Below the pieces are notes generated by a model. The model was not told the origin of the DNA, did not search any database, and saw nothing but the letters and a program-made list of their open reading frames with translations. 46,075 bases of DNA. Origin: an uncultured Enterobacteriaceae bacterium. GTDB taxonomy: Bacteria > Pseudomonadota > Gammaproteobacteria > Enterobacterales > Enterobacteriaceae. Each line of letters opens with the position of its first letter. The stretch's first letter is position 1. The DNA lies in contig CANRKT010000024.1 of the NCBI GenBank assembly GCA_947631255.1, positions 1 through 46,075 on the forward strand, given 5' to 3'. The position numbers were made by a program, and so were the translations under genes. Shown one piece after another: positions 26,507-35,593 of the stretch.

Positions 26507-27157
26507 TATAACCAGAAGTGACCTCGTTTAATCTAACGTGTTATCACATACAACGTTAACAATGGCAAGCCATTTTTAAACATGTATCGATCTGATGCAC
26601 AATCTCATAAAAACAAGTGATGCTTTAGAAAACAACTCGCTTTATTTGAATGCACACTTACCAAAAAACTTACAGTAACAACCTGTGCTTCCTGTAAATT
26701 CTAACAACAATATAACCATAACTTAAAGCATAGTTTTCGTCTAGAAAAAGACGCAAGAAAATCAGATTATCACCCTATATCTTTATGATAATTAACTCTT
26801 GTCTAAGAAAAAGTCATGCTAAGCATAACAATTCTCTATTGGTTCACTTATCGACAATAGAATAAAAACCCATAAATCGCAGAATATATTTAGCGTTAAT
26901 AAAAATGTTTTACCATTTTCTGCTGAATTAATACCTGATGAGTAATGATGCTATTATGTGCTATCAAACATAAGGCTTGCCTGAGTTAAATAATGCCCGC
27001 TAGCAGATGATTAATAGATATCGGTCATATTATGTTCAGCTGAATGTTTTCAGTTTTATTTTCTTATCCACCAGTTGATTCCAACAAAAAACTCTTCAGG
27101 ATCGGTCAGGGCAACAGACACATAACTCACCACAACTCACGATGGCCCTTGTTCAAA
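26507..27157. other. Long AT-rich upstream region of yobF-cspC
   Basis: About 650 bases with no supported gene. It must contain the yobF-cspC promoter and a long leader. Several short direct-repeat-like AT runs are present. A plus-strand frame at 27044-27289 overlaps yebO antisense and is not credible. Confidence 0.45.
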
Positions 27158-27448
27158 TCAGCGCTCGGCGACCATTCGCACCAGATCATCATCCTCATTT
27201 GGGATAACTTCGCTGGTTTTCTCGACCATCGGCTCCGGTTCATTGGCTTCACACAGACGACGCAACAAACTGTTTTGTCGTTTTTGTAAATCGACAAGCT
27301 CTTCGAGTAAGGCAATCTGCTCGTTCGCTCTCAGGCTGGCACGATTCATAAAAAACCATAACAACAGTACTAAGAGTAACACGACAAGAGACACTGTCAG
27401 TGACACAGTATTAATAGCATCCGTCGGTAGCCATGCCAGTTCGTTCAT
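27158..27448 (-). CDS. yebO: Small inner-membrane protein YebO
   Basis: The 96-residue product has an N-terminal transmembrane segment (TVSLTVSLVVLLLVLLLWFF) followed by a coiled-coil-like ANEQIALLEELVDLQKRQNS and LLRRLCEANEPEPM, which matches E. coli YebO (95 residues). The ATG at 27448 is preferred to the GTG at 27457 on homology. It lies directly downstream of mgrB, 56 bases away. Function is unknown. Confidence 0.93.
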   Translation of the reverse strand: MNELAWLPTDAINTVSLTVSLVVLLLVLLLWFFMNRASLRANEQIALLEELVDLQKRQNSLLRRLCEANEPEPMVEKTSEVIPNEDDDLVRMVAER

Positions 27449-27504
27449 TTCAACCACCTCAATAAAAACGCCATTCTACACCTGAGGTAGAAAGAGAAAA
27501 ATCG

Positions 27505-27648
27505 CTACCAGGGAATAAATTTATTCATAGCGCAAGAACCAATGAAAAATTCCACATCCTGGTCACACATAACATTCAGCATCTGAGTCCATAACAACAC
27601 ACAGACAACCAGTATGACTAATGCAATCACCCACTTGTACTTCTTCAC
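27505..27648 (-). CDS. mgrB: PhoQ feedback inhibitor MgrB
   Basis: MgrB is a small inner-membrane protein that binds the sensor kinase PhoQ in the periplasm and lowers its activity. The 47-residue frame begins [19 protein letters not shown] after a GTG start, with the ribosome-binding site GGAG 7 bases upstream. It keeps all three cysteines of E. coli MgrB (16, 28, 39), including the periplasmic pair in [15 protein letters not shown], and ends NKFIPW. I saw no convincing PhoP box upstream, though PhoP activation is known for the family. Confidence 0.95.
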   Translation of the reverse strand: MKKYKWVIALVILVVCVLLWTQMLNVMCDQDVEFFIGSCAMNKFIPW

Positions 27649-27796
27649 AATTCACTCCGCGTTCAACAGCACTGCTTCAGCCATGACTCTGCTGGCAGCC
27701 ACATTTTATCATCAGAGAGACCCTTTCTGACCACAACGAGGACAAAATGGCAGTGAAATAAGTAAGGTGAATTGCTAAATCAGGGAAATTGATACT

Positions 27797-27836
27797 AAAA
27801 AACCGCAGTTCAGTATGCGTAAACTGCGGTTTTTTA
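27797..27836 (-). terminator. Terminator downstream of kdgR
   Basis: AAAAAACCGCAGTT and AACTGCGGTTTTTT form a long stem immediately after the kdgR stop codon, with a T-run on both strands. It separates kdgR from mgrB. Confidence 0.92.
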
Positions 27837-28628
27837 TCAGAAAGGATAGTCGCGATAGCCCATCTGCTCTGAAATTGCTCGTGCTGCCTCATGCAGTATT
27901 TTAACATACTCATGAAGTCGTTCTTCAGAGAAACGAATCGTCGGGAACGAAATACTCAACCCAGCGATGACAACACCAAAACGGTCAAAAACCGGTACCG
28001 CAATGCAGCGCAGACCTTCTTCCTGCTCTTCATTGTCTTCACCAAAACCTTGCTTACAAACGGTCTGCAGTACAGCCAATAGCTCTTCTGTACTCAGAAT
28101 AGTACGTTCGGTGCTACGGGTATATTCGACATCCGCAAGGATCTCTTTCACTTCTTCAGGGTTACGCCAGGCCAGTAACACTTTACCGATAGCCGTACTG
28201 TGTAAAGGATTACGGCGTCCAATACGCGAATACATCCGCAAGTTATACATTGAGTCAATCTTGTGGATATAAACGATGCTGTCTTCATCCAGGGCACCTA
28301 AGTGAATAGTTTCCTTGGTCAGACGCGACAGTTCACGCATTTGAATATCAGCGCTACGGATTAAATCAATGTTTTGTAAAGCCCGAGCGCCAAGCTCAAA
28401 CAGTTTGAGAGTTAAAGAATATTTTTCAGACTCCCCTTCCTGTGCGACATACCCCAGAGATTTCATGGTTTGCAAAAAACGGTATACCGTACTTTTTGAC
28501 ATCATCACGCGTTGAGATAACTCGGTGATACCAATCTCGCGTTCTTCTCCAAGCGCTTGCAAAATACCAAAAACTTTCAGCACTGAAGATACAGAATCAG
28601 GTTGTTTATCCAGATCTGTAAGAGCCAT
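27837..28628 (-). CDS. kdgR: IclR-family repressor KdgR
   Basis: KdgR represses genes for uptake and catabolism of 2-keto-3-deoxygluconate (and pectin degradation in plant-associated relatives). The 263-residue protein has an N-terminal winged helix (EREIGITELSQRVMMSKSTV) and the IclR effector domain ending in ISFPTIRFSEERLHEYVKIL. It matches E. coli KdgR in length and context. Divergent from yebQ, with about 170 bases between them. Confidence 0.95.
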   Translation of the reverse strand: MALTDLDKQPDSVSSVLKVFGILQALGEEREIGITELSQRVMMSKSTVYRFLQTMKSLGYVAQEGESEKYSLTLKLFELGARALQNIDLIRSADIQMRELSRLTKETIHLGALDEDSIVYIHKIDSMYNLRMYSRIGRRNPLHSTAIGKVLLAWRNPEEVKEILADVEYTRSTERTILSTEELLAVLQTVCKQGFGEDNEEQEEGLRCIAVPVFDRFGVVIAGLSISFPTIRFSEERLHEYVKILHEAARAISEQMGYRDYPF

Positions 28629-28801
28629 TTATCACCTCGTTGCATGTGTTTTATAAAAATCGGAACTCTTTTTTATTATAAAATGCAGCGAGCGTCATCG
28701 CAATCACTCTATTGTTTATACGCACAAATCTGCGACGGATTTCTTATATTTTGATGCTAAACTGATATCTTTACCCTGAGCTTACAAAGAAGTCATTGAA
28801 T

Positions 28802-30178
28802 ATGGATAGAACCCCATCAGATGGTTTACCTGTACCCCAGCGCTATGGCGCAATACTGACGGTAGGTTTAGGGATAACCATCGCGGTGCTTGATGGCACG
28901 ATTGCGAATGTTGCCTTACCCACCATAGCCCATGATCTTAATGCCACTCCCGCAGAATCTATCTGGGTTGTGAATGCCTATCAGATAGCCATTATTGCCT
29001 CGATGTTATCGCTCTCTTTCCTGGGTGATATCTTTGGTCACCGTAGAGTTTATCAATGCGGACTGGCCGTTTTCTGTGTGACATCGATACTCTGTGCCGC
29101 CTCCACTTCTCTTTCGATGCTGACTGTCGCACGAATATTGCAAGGTTTAGGGGGGGCAGCATTGATGAGTGTCAATACCGCGCTGATCCGGCTCATTTAT
29201 CCACAAAGTCTGCTCGGGCGTGGCATGGGAATTAACTCTTTTGTGGTTGCCGTTTCTTCTGCGGCCGGCCCGACCATTGCCGCGGCTATTCTCACCTGGG
29301 GCTCATGGCACTGGTTATTTCTCATTAATGTACCTATTGCCCTGATTGCACTGCTTATCTCTCTGCGCTATTTGCCTGCCAATAACACAGCAACCAAACA
29401 ACGCTTTGATATTCCAAGTGCACTGATGAACGCTGCGACGTTTGGCCTGCTGATTTCCGCTATCAGCGGCTTTTCCCAGGGACAGTCCGCAGAGTTAATT
29501 GCGGCTGAAGTTATAGCATTCCTGGTGATTGGTTATTTCTTTGTCCGTCGCCAGCTACGGCTCCCGGTACCCTTACTGCCGGTTGATTTATTACGGATCC
29601 CTATTTTTTCGCTCTCAATAGCCACATCAGTTTGCTCTTTTACTGCGCAAATGCTGGCTTTCGTCTCTCTGCCATTTTTCCTGCAAAGCGTACTGGGACG
29701 TAGCGAGGTCGATACCGGCCTGTTACTCACTCCCTGGCCGCTTGCCACTATGGTAATAGCTCCTTTAGCGGGCTATTTAATTGGCCGAGTTAACTCCGGG
29801 CTAATGGGTTCCATCGGAATGCTGGCGATGGCTGTCGGTTTATTCTCTCTCGCCCTGCTCCCGACCAACCCAACTGACAGCGAAATTATCTGGCGTATGG
29901 CACTGTGCGGAGCGGGATTTGGACTGTTTCAGTCTCCTAATAACCACACTATTATCTCTTCTGCGCCTCAGGGACGTAACGGTGGAGCCAGTGGAATGCT
30001 GGGGACAGCACGCTTACTGGGTCAGAGCAGTGGTGCTGCTCTCGTCGCTCTGCTGTTTAACCTGTTCATTCATCATGGTACACATGCATCGCTGATTCTG
30101 GCCGGCGTCTTCGCCGTACTGGCCGCTATTGTTAGTGGGCTACGTATTAGCGAATCCAATAACAATGTCAGGCGTTGA
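28802..30178 (+). CDS. yebQ: MFS drug/metabolite transporter YebQ
   Basis: The 458-residue protein belongs to the DHA2-like major facilitator drug:H+ antiporters. It has about 14 hydrophobic segments, motif A-like FLGDIFGHRRVYQ between the second and third, and the motif C-type VSSAAGPTIAAAIL. The protein aligns closely with E. coli YebQ. The frame opens with a TTG at 28796, but the ATG at 28802 follows AAGAAG with good spacing. Substrate unknown. Divergent from kdgR. Confidence 0.93.
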   Translation: MDRTPSDGLPVPQRYGAILTVGLGITIAVLDGTIANVALPTIAHDLNATPAESIWVVNAYQIAIIASMLSLSFLGDIFGHRRVYQCGLAVFCVTSILCAASTSLSMLTVARILQGLGGAALMSVNTALIRLIYPQSLLGRGMGINSFVVAVSSAAGPTIAAAILTWGSWHWLFLINVPIALIALLISLRYLPANNTATKQRFDIPSALMNAATFGLLISAISGFSQGQSAELIAAEVIAFLVIGYFFVRRQLRLPVPLLPVDLLRIPIFSLSIATSVCSFTAQMLAFVSLPFFLQSVLGRSEVDTGLLLTPWPLATMVIAPLAGYLIGRVNSGLMGSIGMLAMAVGLFSLALLPTNPTDSEIIWRMALCGAGFGLFQSPNNHTIISSAPQGRNGGASGMLGTARLLGQSSGAALVALLFNLFIHHGTHASLILAGVFAVLAAIVSGLRISESNNNVRR

Positions 30179-30488
30179 ATAACTCAACAATATAAACCTG
30201 CTATCCACGACTGGAATACAGCTTTCACACAAATCCGGATAGCCAAATGCACCATCAGAATAATATTAATCAATGAATTAACTACATAACAATAAATATG
30301 GCAAACAAGTAATGTTACGCCGATTACAGCTTTAAATTCGGCGGCCTGCTCTGACTGGCAACGACAATGATTGACGCTTGCCCGTCACCTTTATCAACCT
30401 TGTGATAGCTAACAGCTTAACGTCGTATAGTTACCATAGTTGATGGAGGATGCCTCTCAAGGTGCTACTGGCCATACTTAACAGACAT
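30179..30488. other. yebQ-htpX intergenic region
   Basis: About 310 bases with no supported protein gene before the terminator at 30488. A possible short transcript reading plus-strand into that terminator is discussed among the findings. It otherwise holds nothing I recognise. Confidence 0.4.
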
Positions 30489-30522
30489 AAAAAAAGCGTG
30501 CCCCAAGGACACGCTTTTTTCG
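30488..30522. terminator. Strong bidirectional terminator downstream of htpX
   Basis: AAAAAAAGCGTG and CACGCTTTTTT with a short loop give efficient terminator structures on both strands. It is 65 bases beyond the htpX stop. A second, weaker inverted repeat (ATTACCCG/CGAGTAAT) lies at 30554-30581 between it and htpX. Confidence 0.9.
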
Positions 30523-30588
30523 TGAGGAGGAAAAATCCCTTCTCCTCCTTACCTTATTACCCGTCTCTGAGGCGAGTAATATTAGGGA

Positions 30589-31470
30589 TCACTTCAAGTA
30601 CTGACCAGAACGCAGCGCTTCAATACGCTTATCCAACGGCGGATGAGTCATAAATAACTCACTCATTGATTTTGCTTTGCCGTTAATGCAAAACGCCATC
30701 ATGCTGCTGGCTTCCTGAGGTTCATAACTGGTTTTCAGACGCTGTAAGGCAGCAATCATTTTCTCGCGACCAACCAGTTTTGCCGAACCGGCATCGGCAT
30801 GGAATTCACGATGACGTGAGAACCACATCGTAATGATGCTGGCAAGAATACCAAACACCAGCTCCAGTACGGTGGCAACTGCAAAATAGATAAGCGGGTT
30901 ACCGTTACTGTTTTCACCCTCATCGCGGTTGCCAGACATAAAACCAGAAACTATCTGGGCGATGATACGAGAGATAAAGATAACGAAGGTGTTCACTATC
31001 CCCTGTACCAGCGTCATCGTCACCATATCGCCATTCGCAACATGACTGATTTCATGTGCGATAACCGCTTCAGCCTCATCACGGTTCATGTTTTGTAGCA
31101 GGCCAGTACTGACAGCCACCAGCGACGCATCACGGCGAGCCCCCGTGGCAAACGCATTGATATCAGGAGCGTGGTAAATCGCCACTTGCGGCATCGCTAT
31201 GCCTACTTGCTGAGACTGATGACGAACCGTTTCCATCAACCAGCGCTCAGTTTCGTTACGTGGCTGTTCAATCACTTCGCCACCCACTGAACGTAACGCC
31301 ATCCACTTTGACATCAGCAACGAGATGATCGAGCCACCAAAACCAAATAGCAACGCCATGATCATCAGGCCTTGCACACTGCTTGACTGAATACCAGTCA
31401 GGCTAAGAACTAACCCAAAAACAAGCATAACTGCCAGGTTAGTTAACAAGAAAAGACCGATACGCATCAT
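30589..31470 (-). CDS. htpX: Membrane-bound zinc metalloprotease HtpX
   Basis: HtpX is an M48 protease of the inner membrane that degrades misfolded membrane proteins together with FtsH, under Cpx control. The 293-residue protein has two N-terminal transmembrane helices, the zinc motif HEISH in [17 protein letters not shown] at about residues 140-144, a third zinc ligand in [12 protein letters not shown], and two further hydrophobic segments ([31 protein letters not shown]). Length equals E. coli HtpX. Confidence 0.97.
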   Translation of the reverse strand: MMRIGLFLLTNLAVMLVFGLVLSLTGIQSSSVQGLMIMALLFGFGGSIISLLMSKWMALRSVGGEVIEQPRNETERWLMETVRHQSQQVGIAMPQVAIYHAPDINAFATGARRDASLVAVSTGLLQNMNRDEAEAVIAHEISHVANGDMVTMTLVQGIVNTFVIFISRIIAQIVSGFMSGNRDEGENSNGNPLIYFAVATVLELVFGILASIITMWFSRHREFHADAGSAKLVGREKMIAALQRLKTSYEPQEASSMMAFCINGKAKSMSELFMTHPPLDKRIEALRSGQYLK

Positions 31471-31570
31471 AATTCTTTTTTACCTCGGTTAAAAATACGC
31501 ACTTTCACTATTCCACATCGTAGGGGTGCATCGTCTATTTTCAAGCATCACAGCTCGCCAAGTCTTTAAT

Positions 31571-31585
31571 AATACATAACTTTAC
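31571..31585 (-). promoter_or_regulatory. Candidate CpxR box upstream of htpX
   Basis: On the minus strand GTAAAGTTATGTATT fits GTAAA-N5-GTAAA with one perfect and one partial half-site, about 100 bases before the htpX start. CpxR activation of htpX is known in E. coli; the site here is inferred. Confidence 0.4.
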
Positions 31586-31680
31586 ATTTCGCATTTGTTT
31601 CGTATTCATTTCGCTGACCGATGATGAAGAAAGTCGACCAGAAAAGAGATAACCACTCATTACTCTGTCGCCATCATACA

Positions 31681-31975
31681 GGTTGACTGCTCCCCGCCGT
31701 CACGGTATTTGAAGGCACTCGCAGGCAGTTCGGCTGATTGTCTGTGGTGCTTTAAACGTTAGATATTTTGCACGACCCGCGAAGAAATTGGAAAGCGCCG
31801 ACTCTTGGTGGCGTAAGATTTACTGCAAATTTAGCCAACATCTCAATGTGCTCAGATGTTGGGGTAGAACCGATATTTATGAGCGGGACGTATTTTCACA
31901 CATTAATATTAACAGTAAAAGAAATAAGAGAGGTTACCCCGCACGTATTGGACAACGTCTACAGAGGGATATTTG
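31681..31975 (-). mobile_element. IS200/IS605-type TnpB element, copy 3 (short remnant)
   Basis: Both tips are recognisable: the right tip GGCGGGGAGCAGTCAAC at 31681 and the left tip reading CAAATATCCCTCTGTAGACG inward from 31975. Left flank is TTCAT on the element strand, as in copy 1. The 295-base interior keeps only the start of tnpB (YRFYPTSEHIEMLAKF-like residues near 31838-31895) and unrelated-looking filler. It is a non-coding, MITE-like shell between htpX and prc. Confidence 0.75.
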
Positions 31976-32003
31976 ATGAATAAATAGAGGGTATCTGAAA
32001 AAT

Positions 32004-32031
32004 GTCGACTCCCTGCTTAGCGGGAGCCGAC
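32004..32031 (-). terminator. Terminator downstream of prc
   Basis: GTCGaCTCCC and GGGAGcCGAC arms around a TGCTTAGC-type loop; on the minus strand followed by ATTTTTC. It begins 8 bases beyond the prc stop. Confidence 0.8.
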
Positions 32032-32038
32032 GAGCTGA

Positions 32039-34087
32039 TTAGTTTGACGCTTTAGGCTTGTCTGCAGCGCGAGCTTGCTCAATAGCGGCAAGATCGAGTG
32101 CAATATTTACCGTTTCATCAAGATAAGGATCGGGTTCTTGATAATCTTTCGGTAAATCGTCCAGTTTCTTGATCGCCGGTTTACCCTCATGTTTTAAGCG
32201 TTCATTAATACGCTTCAGGCGTAAGGCTTCATCTTCCTGATCCTCTTTTTCGCGCTGTGCAAAATTAAGAGAAACAATATTACGTCTATCTTTCAGAGCA
32301 TTAAAACGCTCGATATCCTGGGCGATATACTGGAATTCAGAATCGTTAGCGATACGCTGCTCATGCTTTTTCAGCAATGAAGGTTCAAACTGGGTGATAT
32401 CTCCAGTCTTGGCGTATGTTGCAGCCTTAACGCTGTCCCACGGAAGCGCATTATCTTCAAACTGCTCGCCGGTTTCAATTTCCTGATTGCCGGTTGGCAT
32501 CATGATATCGGGTGTAACACCTTTGCGCTGCGTACTGCCGCCATTAACGCGATAGAACTTCTGGATAGTGTATTGCACTGATCCTAAAGCCGGCCATTCA
32601 GGACTGAGCATCTGATCATAGATGCGGTTTAACGAGCGATATTGTTGAACCGTTCCTTTACCAAAAGTGGGTTCACCGACTACCAAGGCACGTCCATAGT
32701 CCTGCATTGCTGCAGCAAAAATTTCTGAGGCAGAGGCACTGAAACGATCGACGAGTACAACAAGTGGCCCTTTATAATAGACAATACCATCGGTATCGCT
32801 GTCTTCACGGATTTTGCCATTGTTGTCGCGAACCTGGACTATCGGTCCGTTAGGAATAAATAGCCCCGACAAAGCGACAGCTTCGGTCAGCGCGCCACCA
32901 CCATTAGAACGCAGGTCGATAATGACACTCTTCACGTTTTCTTTTTCCAGCTTTTGTAGCTGGACTTTAACATCGTCTGTTAAACCGACATAAAAGCCTG
33001 GAATATCCAGTACGCCAACTTTTTCTTTGCCAATAGTTTTAACCGACATTTTAACAGCACGGTCTTCAAGACGAATACGTTCACGCGTCAGTGTAACGAT
33101 ACGTGTTTTCGCACCTTTAGCCGCAGGCAATATTTCAAGACGGACTTTGCTTCCTTTCGGTCCTTTAATCAACGCAACGACATCATCCAGACGCCAGCCA
33201 ATGACATCAACCATGCCTTTTCCTGCCTGGCCGATACCGACAATTTTATCGCCTACTGCAATATTTTTACTTTTTGCTGCCGGTCCACCCGCTACCATAG
33301 AATTAATGACGGTATAACCATCATCCATTTGCAGCACAGCACCAATACCTTCCAGTGACAGGCTCATTTCTGTATTGAACTGTTCGGTATTACGGGGTGA
33401 AAGATAGTTGGTATGGGGATCTATTTCGCGAGCAAAAGCGCTCATCGCCAGAGTAAACACGTCTTCACTGTTGCTCTGCGCCAGACGGCGAATAGCAAAC
33501 TGATAACGTTTTCTTAATGTCTCACGAATTTCCTGATCGGTTTTACCAGCCAGTTTCAGGCTGAGTTCATCAAATTTGACCTTAGCATCCCACAGTTTGT
33601 CCAGTTCTGCGACACTGGTCGGCCATGATGCCTTTCTACGATCCAAATCAATGGTATCGTTGCCGGTAAAATCCATCGGTTTTTCCAGCACTTTCAGCGC
33701 ATATTGATAACGTTCAAAGCGCCGCTTTTGTGCCAGATTATATAAATCATAGAATACCGTCAGTTTGCCGGTACGCAATTCGTCACCCAGTTGATTTTTT
33801 TTATTTGCAAACTCAGCCACATCACTGGCTAACAACACATTATGACTGTAATCAAGCAGGTTCAGGTAACGATCAAATATCTTTGCCGAAAAGTCCGCAT
33901 CAAGATCAAACTGACGATAATGAGAACGGGTAAAGCGCGATGTCACGCGCTCACTGACAGTAGAATGCTGATTTTCTTCCGTTAACTGCGGAATTTGATC
34001 AGCCTTCGTAATGTCAGTTAATGCCAGAGTATTGCCTGCAAAAAACAGCAGGCAAGCAACGGCCGTAAGCTTAAAGAGTTTGTTCAT
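32039..34087 (-). CDS. prc: Periplasmic tail-specific protease Prc (Tsp)
   Basis: Prc cleaves periplasmic proteins with non-polar C-termini, including SsrA-tagged proteins, and with NlpI regulates the peptidoglycan hydrolase MepS. The 682-residue product has a signal peptide (MNKLFKLTAVACLLFFAGNT, then LA), a PDZ domain (residues about 235-320), and the Ser-Lys catalytic dyad in SASASEIFAAAMQDYG and GEPTFGKGTVQQ. Length matches E. coli Prc. It lies 20 bases after proQ, in a probable proQ-prc operon. Confidence 0.97.
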   Translation of the reverse strand: MNKLFKLTAVACLLFFAGNTLALTDITKADQIPQLTEENQHSTVSERVTSRFTRSHYRQFDLDADFSAKIFDRYLNLLDYSHNVLLASDVAEFANKKNQLGDELRTGKLTVFYDLYNLAQKRRFERYQYALKVLEKPMDFTGNDTIDLDRRKASWPTSVAELDKLWDAKVKFDELSLKLAGKTDQEIRETLRKRYQFAIRRLAQSNSEDVFTLAMSAFAREIDPHTNYLSPRNTEQFNTEMSLSLEGIGAVLQMDDGYTVINSMVAGGPAAKSKNIAVGDKIVGIGQAGKGMVDVIGWRLDDVVALIKGPKGSKVRLEILPAAKGAKTRIVTLTRERIRLEDRAVKMSVKTIGKEKVGVLDIPGFYVGLTDDVKVQLQKLEKENVKSVIIDLRSNGGGALTEAVALSGLFIPNGPIVQVRDNNGKIREDSDTDGIVYYKGPLVVLVDRFSASASEIFAAAMQDYGRALVVGEPTFGKGTVQQYRSLNRIYDQMLSPEWPALGSVQYTIQKFYRVNGGSTQRKGVTPDIMMPTGNQEIETGEQFEDNALPWDSVKAATYAKTGDITQFEPSLLKKHEQRIANDSEFQYIAQDIERFNALKDRRNIVSLNFAQREKEDQEDEALRLKRINERLKHEGKPAIKKLDDLPKDYQEPDPYLDETVNIALDLAAIEQARAADKPKASN

Positions 34088-34107
34088 GCCTGGACCAGGC
34101 CTCCGTT

Positions 34108-34812
34108 TCAGAACTGTAAGTGTTCTGCGCGTACGATCATTGCCATACCAGAAGTCAGCTGTACACGGACGCCATCTTTGGTAATTTCCAGAACAGTTGC
34201 GTCCATAGCGTTATTACCCGCTTTGACTTTAAGAGTCTGTCCAACCTGTAGTACTGAGATATCCGTTACCGGAGTCCGGCGTTCTTCACGTGGTGCTTTT
34301 TCAGCCGGTTTTCCTGCCGGTTTGTTCACCGGTTTTTCTGACCGTGCTTTACGTTCAGCACCTTCCTGACGGCGTGGAGCCGCAGGTTGCGGTTTACGCT
34401 TACGACGTGGCGCTTCTTCTGTTACTCCAGCAGCAGAAGCAGCTTCACGTTTTTTAGCTTGCTGTTCAGCACGTTTAGCCTGAACACGTGCTTTCGCTTC
34501 TTCAAGCTGAACACGTGCATGTTCAACATGCTGCTCATCGAGTTCACCACAAGGATTACCATCAAGGTCAACGCGAGCTACGCCAGCCTTGATACCATGC
34601 AGATAACGCCAGCTTGAGGTATAAAGACGCAATGCTGAACGCAATTGCGTTTTGCTGAGGCTCAACTCGCCTTCTACACGCGAGACCAAATCCTGAAAGA
34701 TACCAATCTTTAAAGGACGAGCTTCGCCTTCGGCACTAAAGCAGAGCGGGAAGCGCTCTGCCAGAAAAGCGATAACTTCTTTACTGCTATTCAACTTAGG
34801 TTGATTTTCCAT
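34108..34812 (-). CDS. proQ: RNA chaperone ProQ
   Basis: ProQ is a global RNA-binding protein of the FinO family that binds structured 3' ends of sRNAs and mRNAs. The 234-residue protein contains an N-terminal FinO domain ([43 protein letters not shown]), a basic Lys/Arg/Ala/Pro-rich linker (residues about 115-175) and a C-terminal Tudor-like domain ([20 protein letters not shown]). Strand asymmetry in the linker reflects its repetitive lysine/arginine codons. Confidence 0.97.
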   Translation of the reverse strand: MENQPKLNSSKEVIAFLAERFPLCFSAEGEARPLKIGIFQDLVSRVEGELSLSKTQLRSALRLYTSSWRYLHGIKAGVARVDLDGNPCGELDEQHVEHARVQLEEAKARVQAKRAEQQAKKREAASAAGVTEEAPRRKRKPQPAAPRRQEGAERKARSEKPVNKPAGKPAEKAPREERRTPVTDISVLQVGQTLKVKAGNNAMDATVLEITKDGVRVQLTSGMAMIVRAEHLQF

Positions 34813-34915
34813 GAAATTTCCTGATTACACCGGAATTGCCAATTAGCGCAGGCATGAACACGCCACATTATAATGACGCTATCGCTAAATGCCACGGGAT
34901 CCGTTGTTTATCATG

Positions 34916-35404
34916 CTATAACGAGAAGATTTTTTTAAAATCTGTGTTGTTCAATACCTCTGACAGCCTTGATACGAGGGATTTTAAACCGATTTCGTCT
35001 TCTTGTGAAAAACGAGCGTACTCTGTGCTATCAATATCCAGTACGCCAATAATCTGTCCATTCACACACAGTGGCAGAACAATTTCAGAATTACTGGCAG
35101 CGTCACAAGCAATATGTCCGGAAAAAGCATGGACATCTGCTACTCGCTGCACTGAAGCGGTGGCAACAGCTGTCCCACAGACACCTTTGCCCACTGGGAT
35201 ACGCACACAAGCTATCTTGCCCTGGAAAGGCCCTAATACTAAGGTATCTCCTTCCAGAAGATAAAACCCCGCCCAGTTAACCTCTTCCAGACGCTCAAAC
35301 AACAAGGCACTGGTGTTTGCCAGAACGGCCAGAAAACTCGTTTCACCTGCCATTAACGCGCTAAAGTCGCGGTTCAGATCCGCGTAAAATTGTTCTTTAC
35401 TCAT
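34916..35404 (-). CDS. msrC: Free methionine-(R)-sulfoxide reductase MsrC
   Basis: MsrC is a GAF-domain enzyme that reduces free L-methionine-(R)-sulfoxide in the cytosol. The 162-residue protein keeps the three catalytic cysteines at 66 (KIACVRIP), 76 (GVCGTAV) and 100 (GHIACDAASNSEIVLPL). Their spacing is the same as C84, C94 and C118 in the longer E. coli numbering. Divergent from letA across a structured repeat. Confidence 0.95.
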   Translation of the reverse strand: MSKEQFYADLNRDFSALMAGETSFLAVLANTSALLFERLEEVNWAGFYLLEGDTLVLGPFQGKIACVRIPVGKGVCGTAVATASVQRVADVHAFSGHIACDAASNSEIVLPLCVNGQIIGVLDIDSTEYARFSQEDEIGLKSLVSRLSEVLNNTDFKKIFSL

Positions 35405-35445
35405 TACCCTGCCATTTTGATGTCATTGTTAGTTGCATAGAATAC

Positions 35446-35560
35446 TATACCCAAAATAATTCCTGTTAATTGTCGCTGTTGCGTTTACCCTACCGATAGG
35501 TATAGATAGAATCTTTGATTCGGCAGGATTGATGAAAGTAACGCCCAGGCTACGGGTATA
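35446..35560. repeat. Structured intergenic repeat, copy B
   Basis: It starts TATACCCAAAATAATTC and ends CGGGTATA, so it has inverted termini. It carries the core TAGATA followed by TTGATTCGGCAGGA, with a stem between CCTACCGA and TCGGCAGG equivalent to the CCCGTCGA/TCGACGGG stem of copy A at 3538. It occupies the msrC-letA promoter region, so transcripts or promoters of both may run through it. Confidence 0.6.
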
Positions 35561-35593
35561 AAACCTATCGCAGTGAGCTGATGATGACAATAG

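Noticed and set aside
27649..27796. PhoP box upstream of mgrB
   Set aside because: No GTTTA-N5-GTTTA tandem could be found in either orientation, so no site is annotated despite the known regulation in relatives.
27677..27913. Frame considered as the missing yobH between mgrB and kdgR
   Set aside because: It overlaps the kdgR 3' end and its terminator and does not resemble YobH.
31768..31983. Overlapping plus-strand frames in the htpX-prc gap
   Set aside because: They are antisense to the TnpB-element remnant and carry no protein-like pattern.
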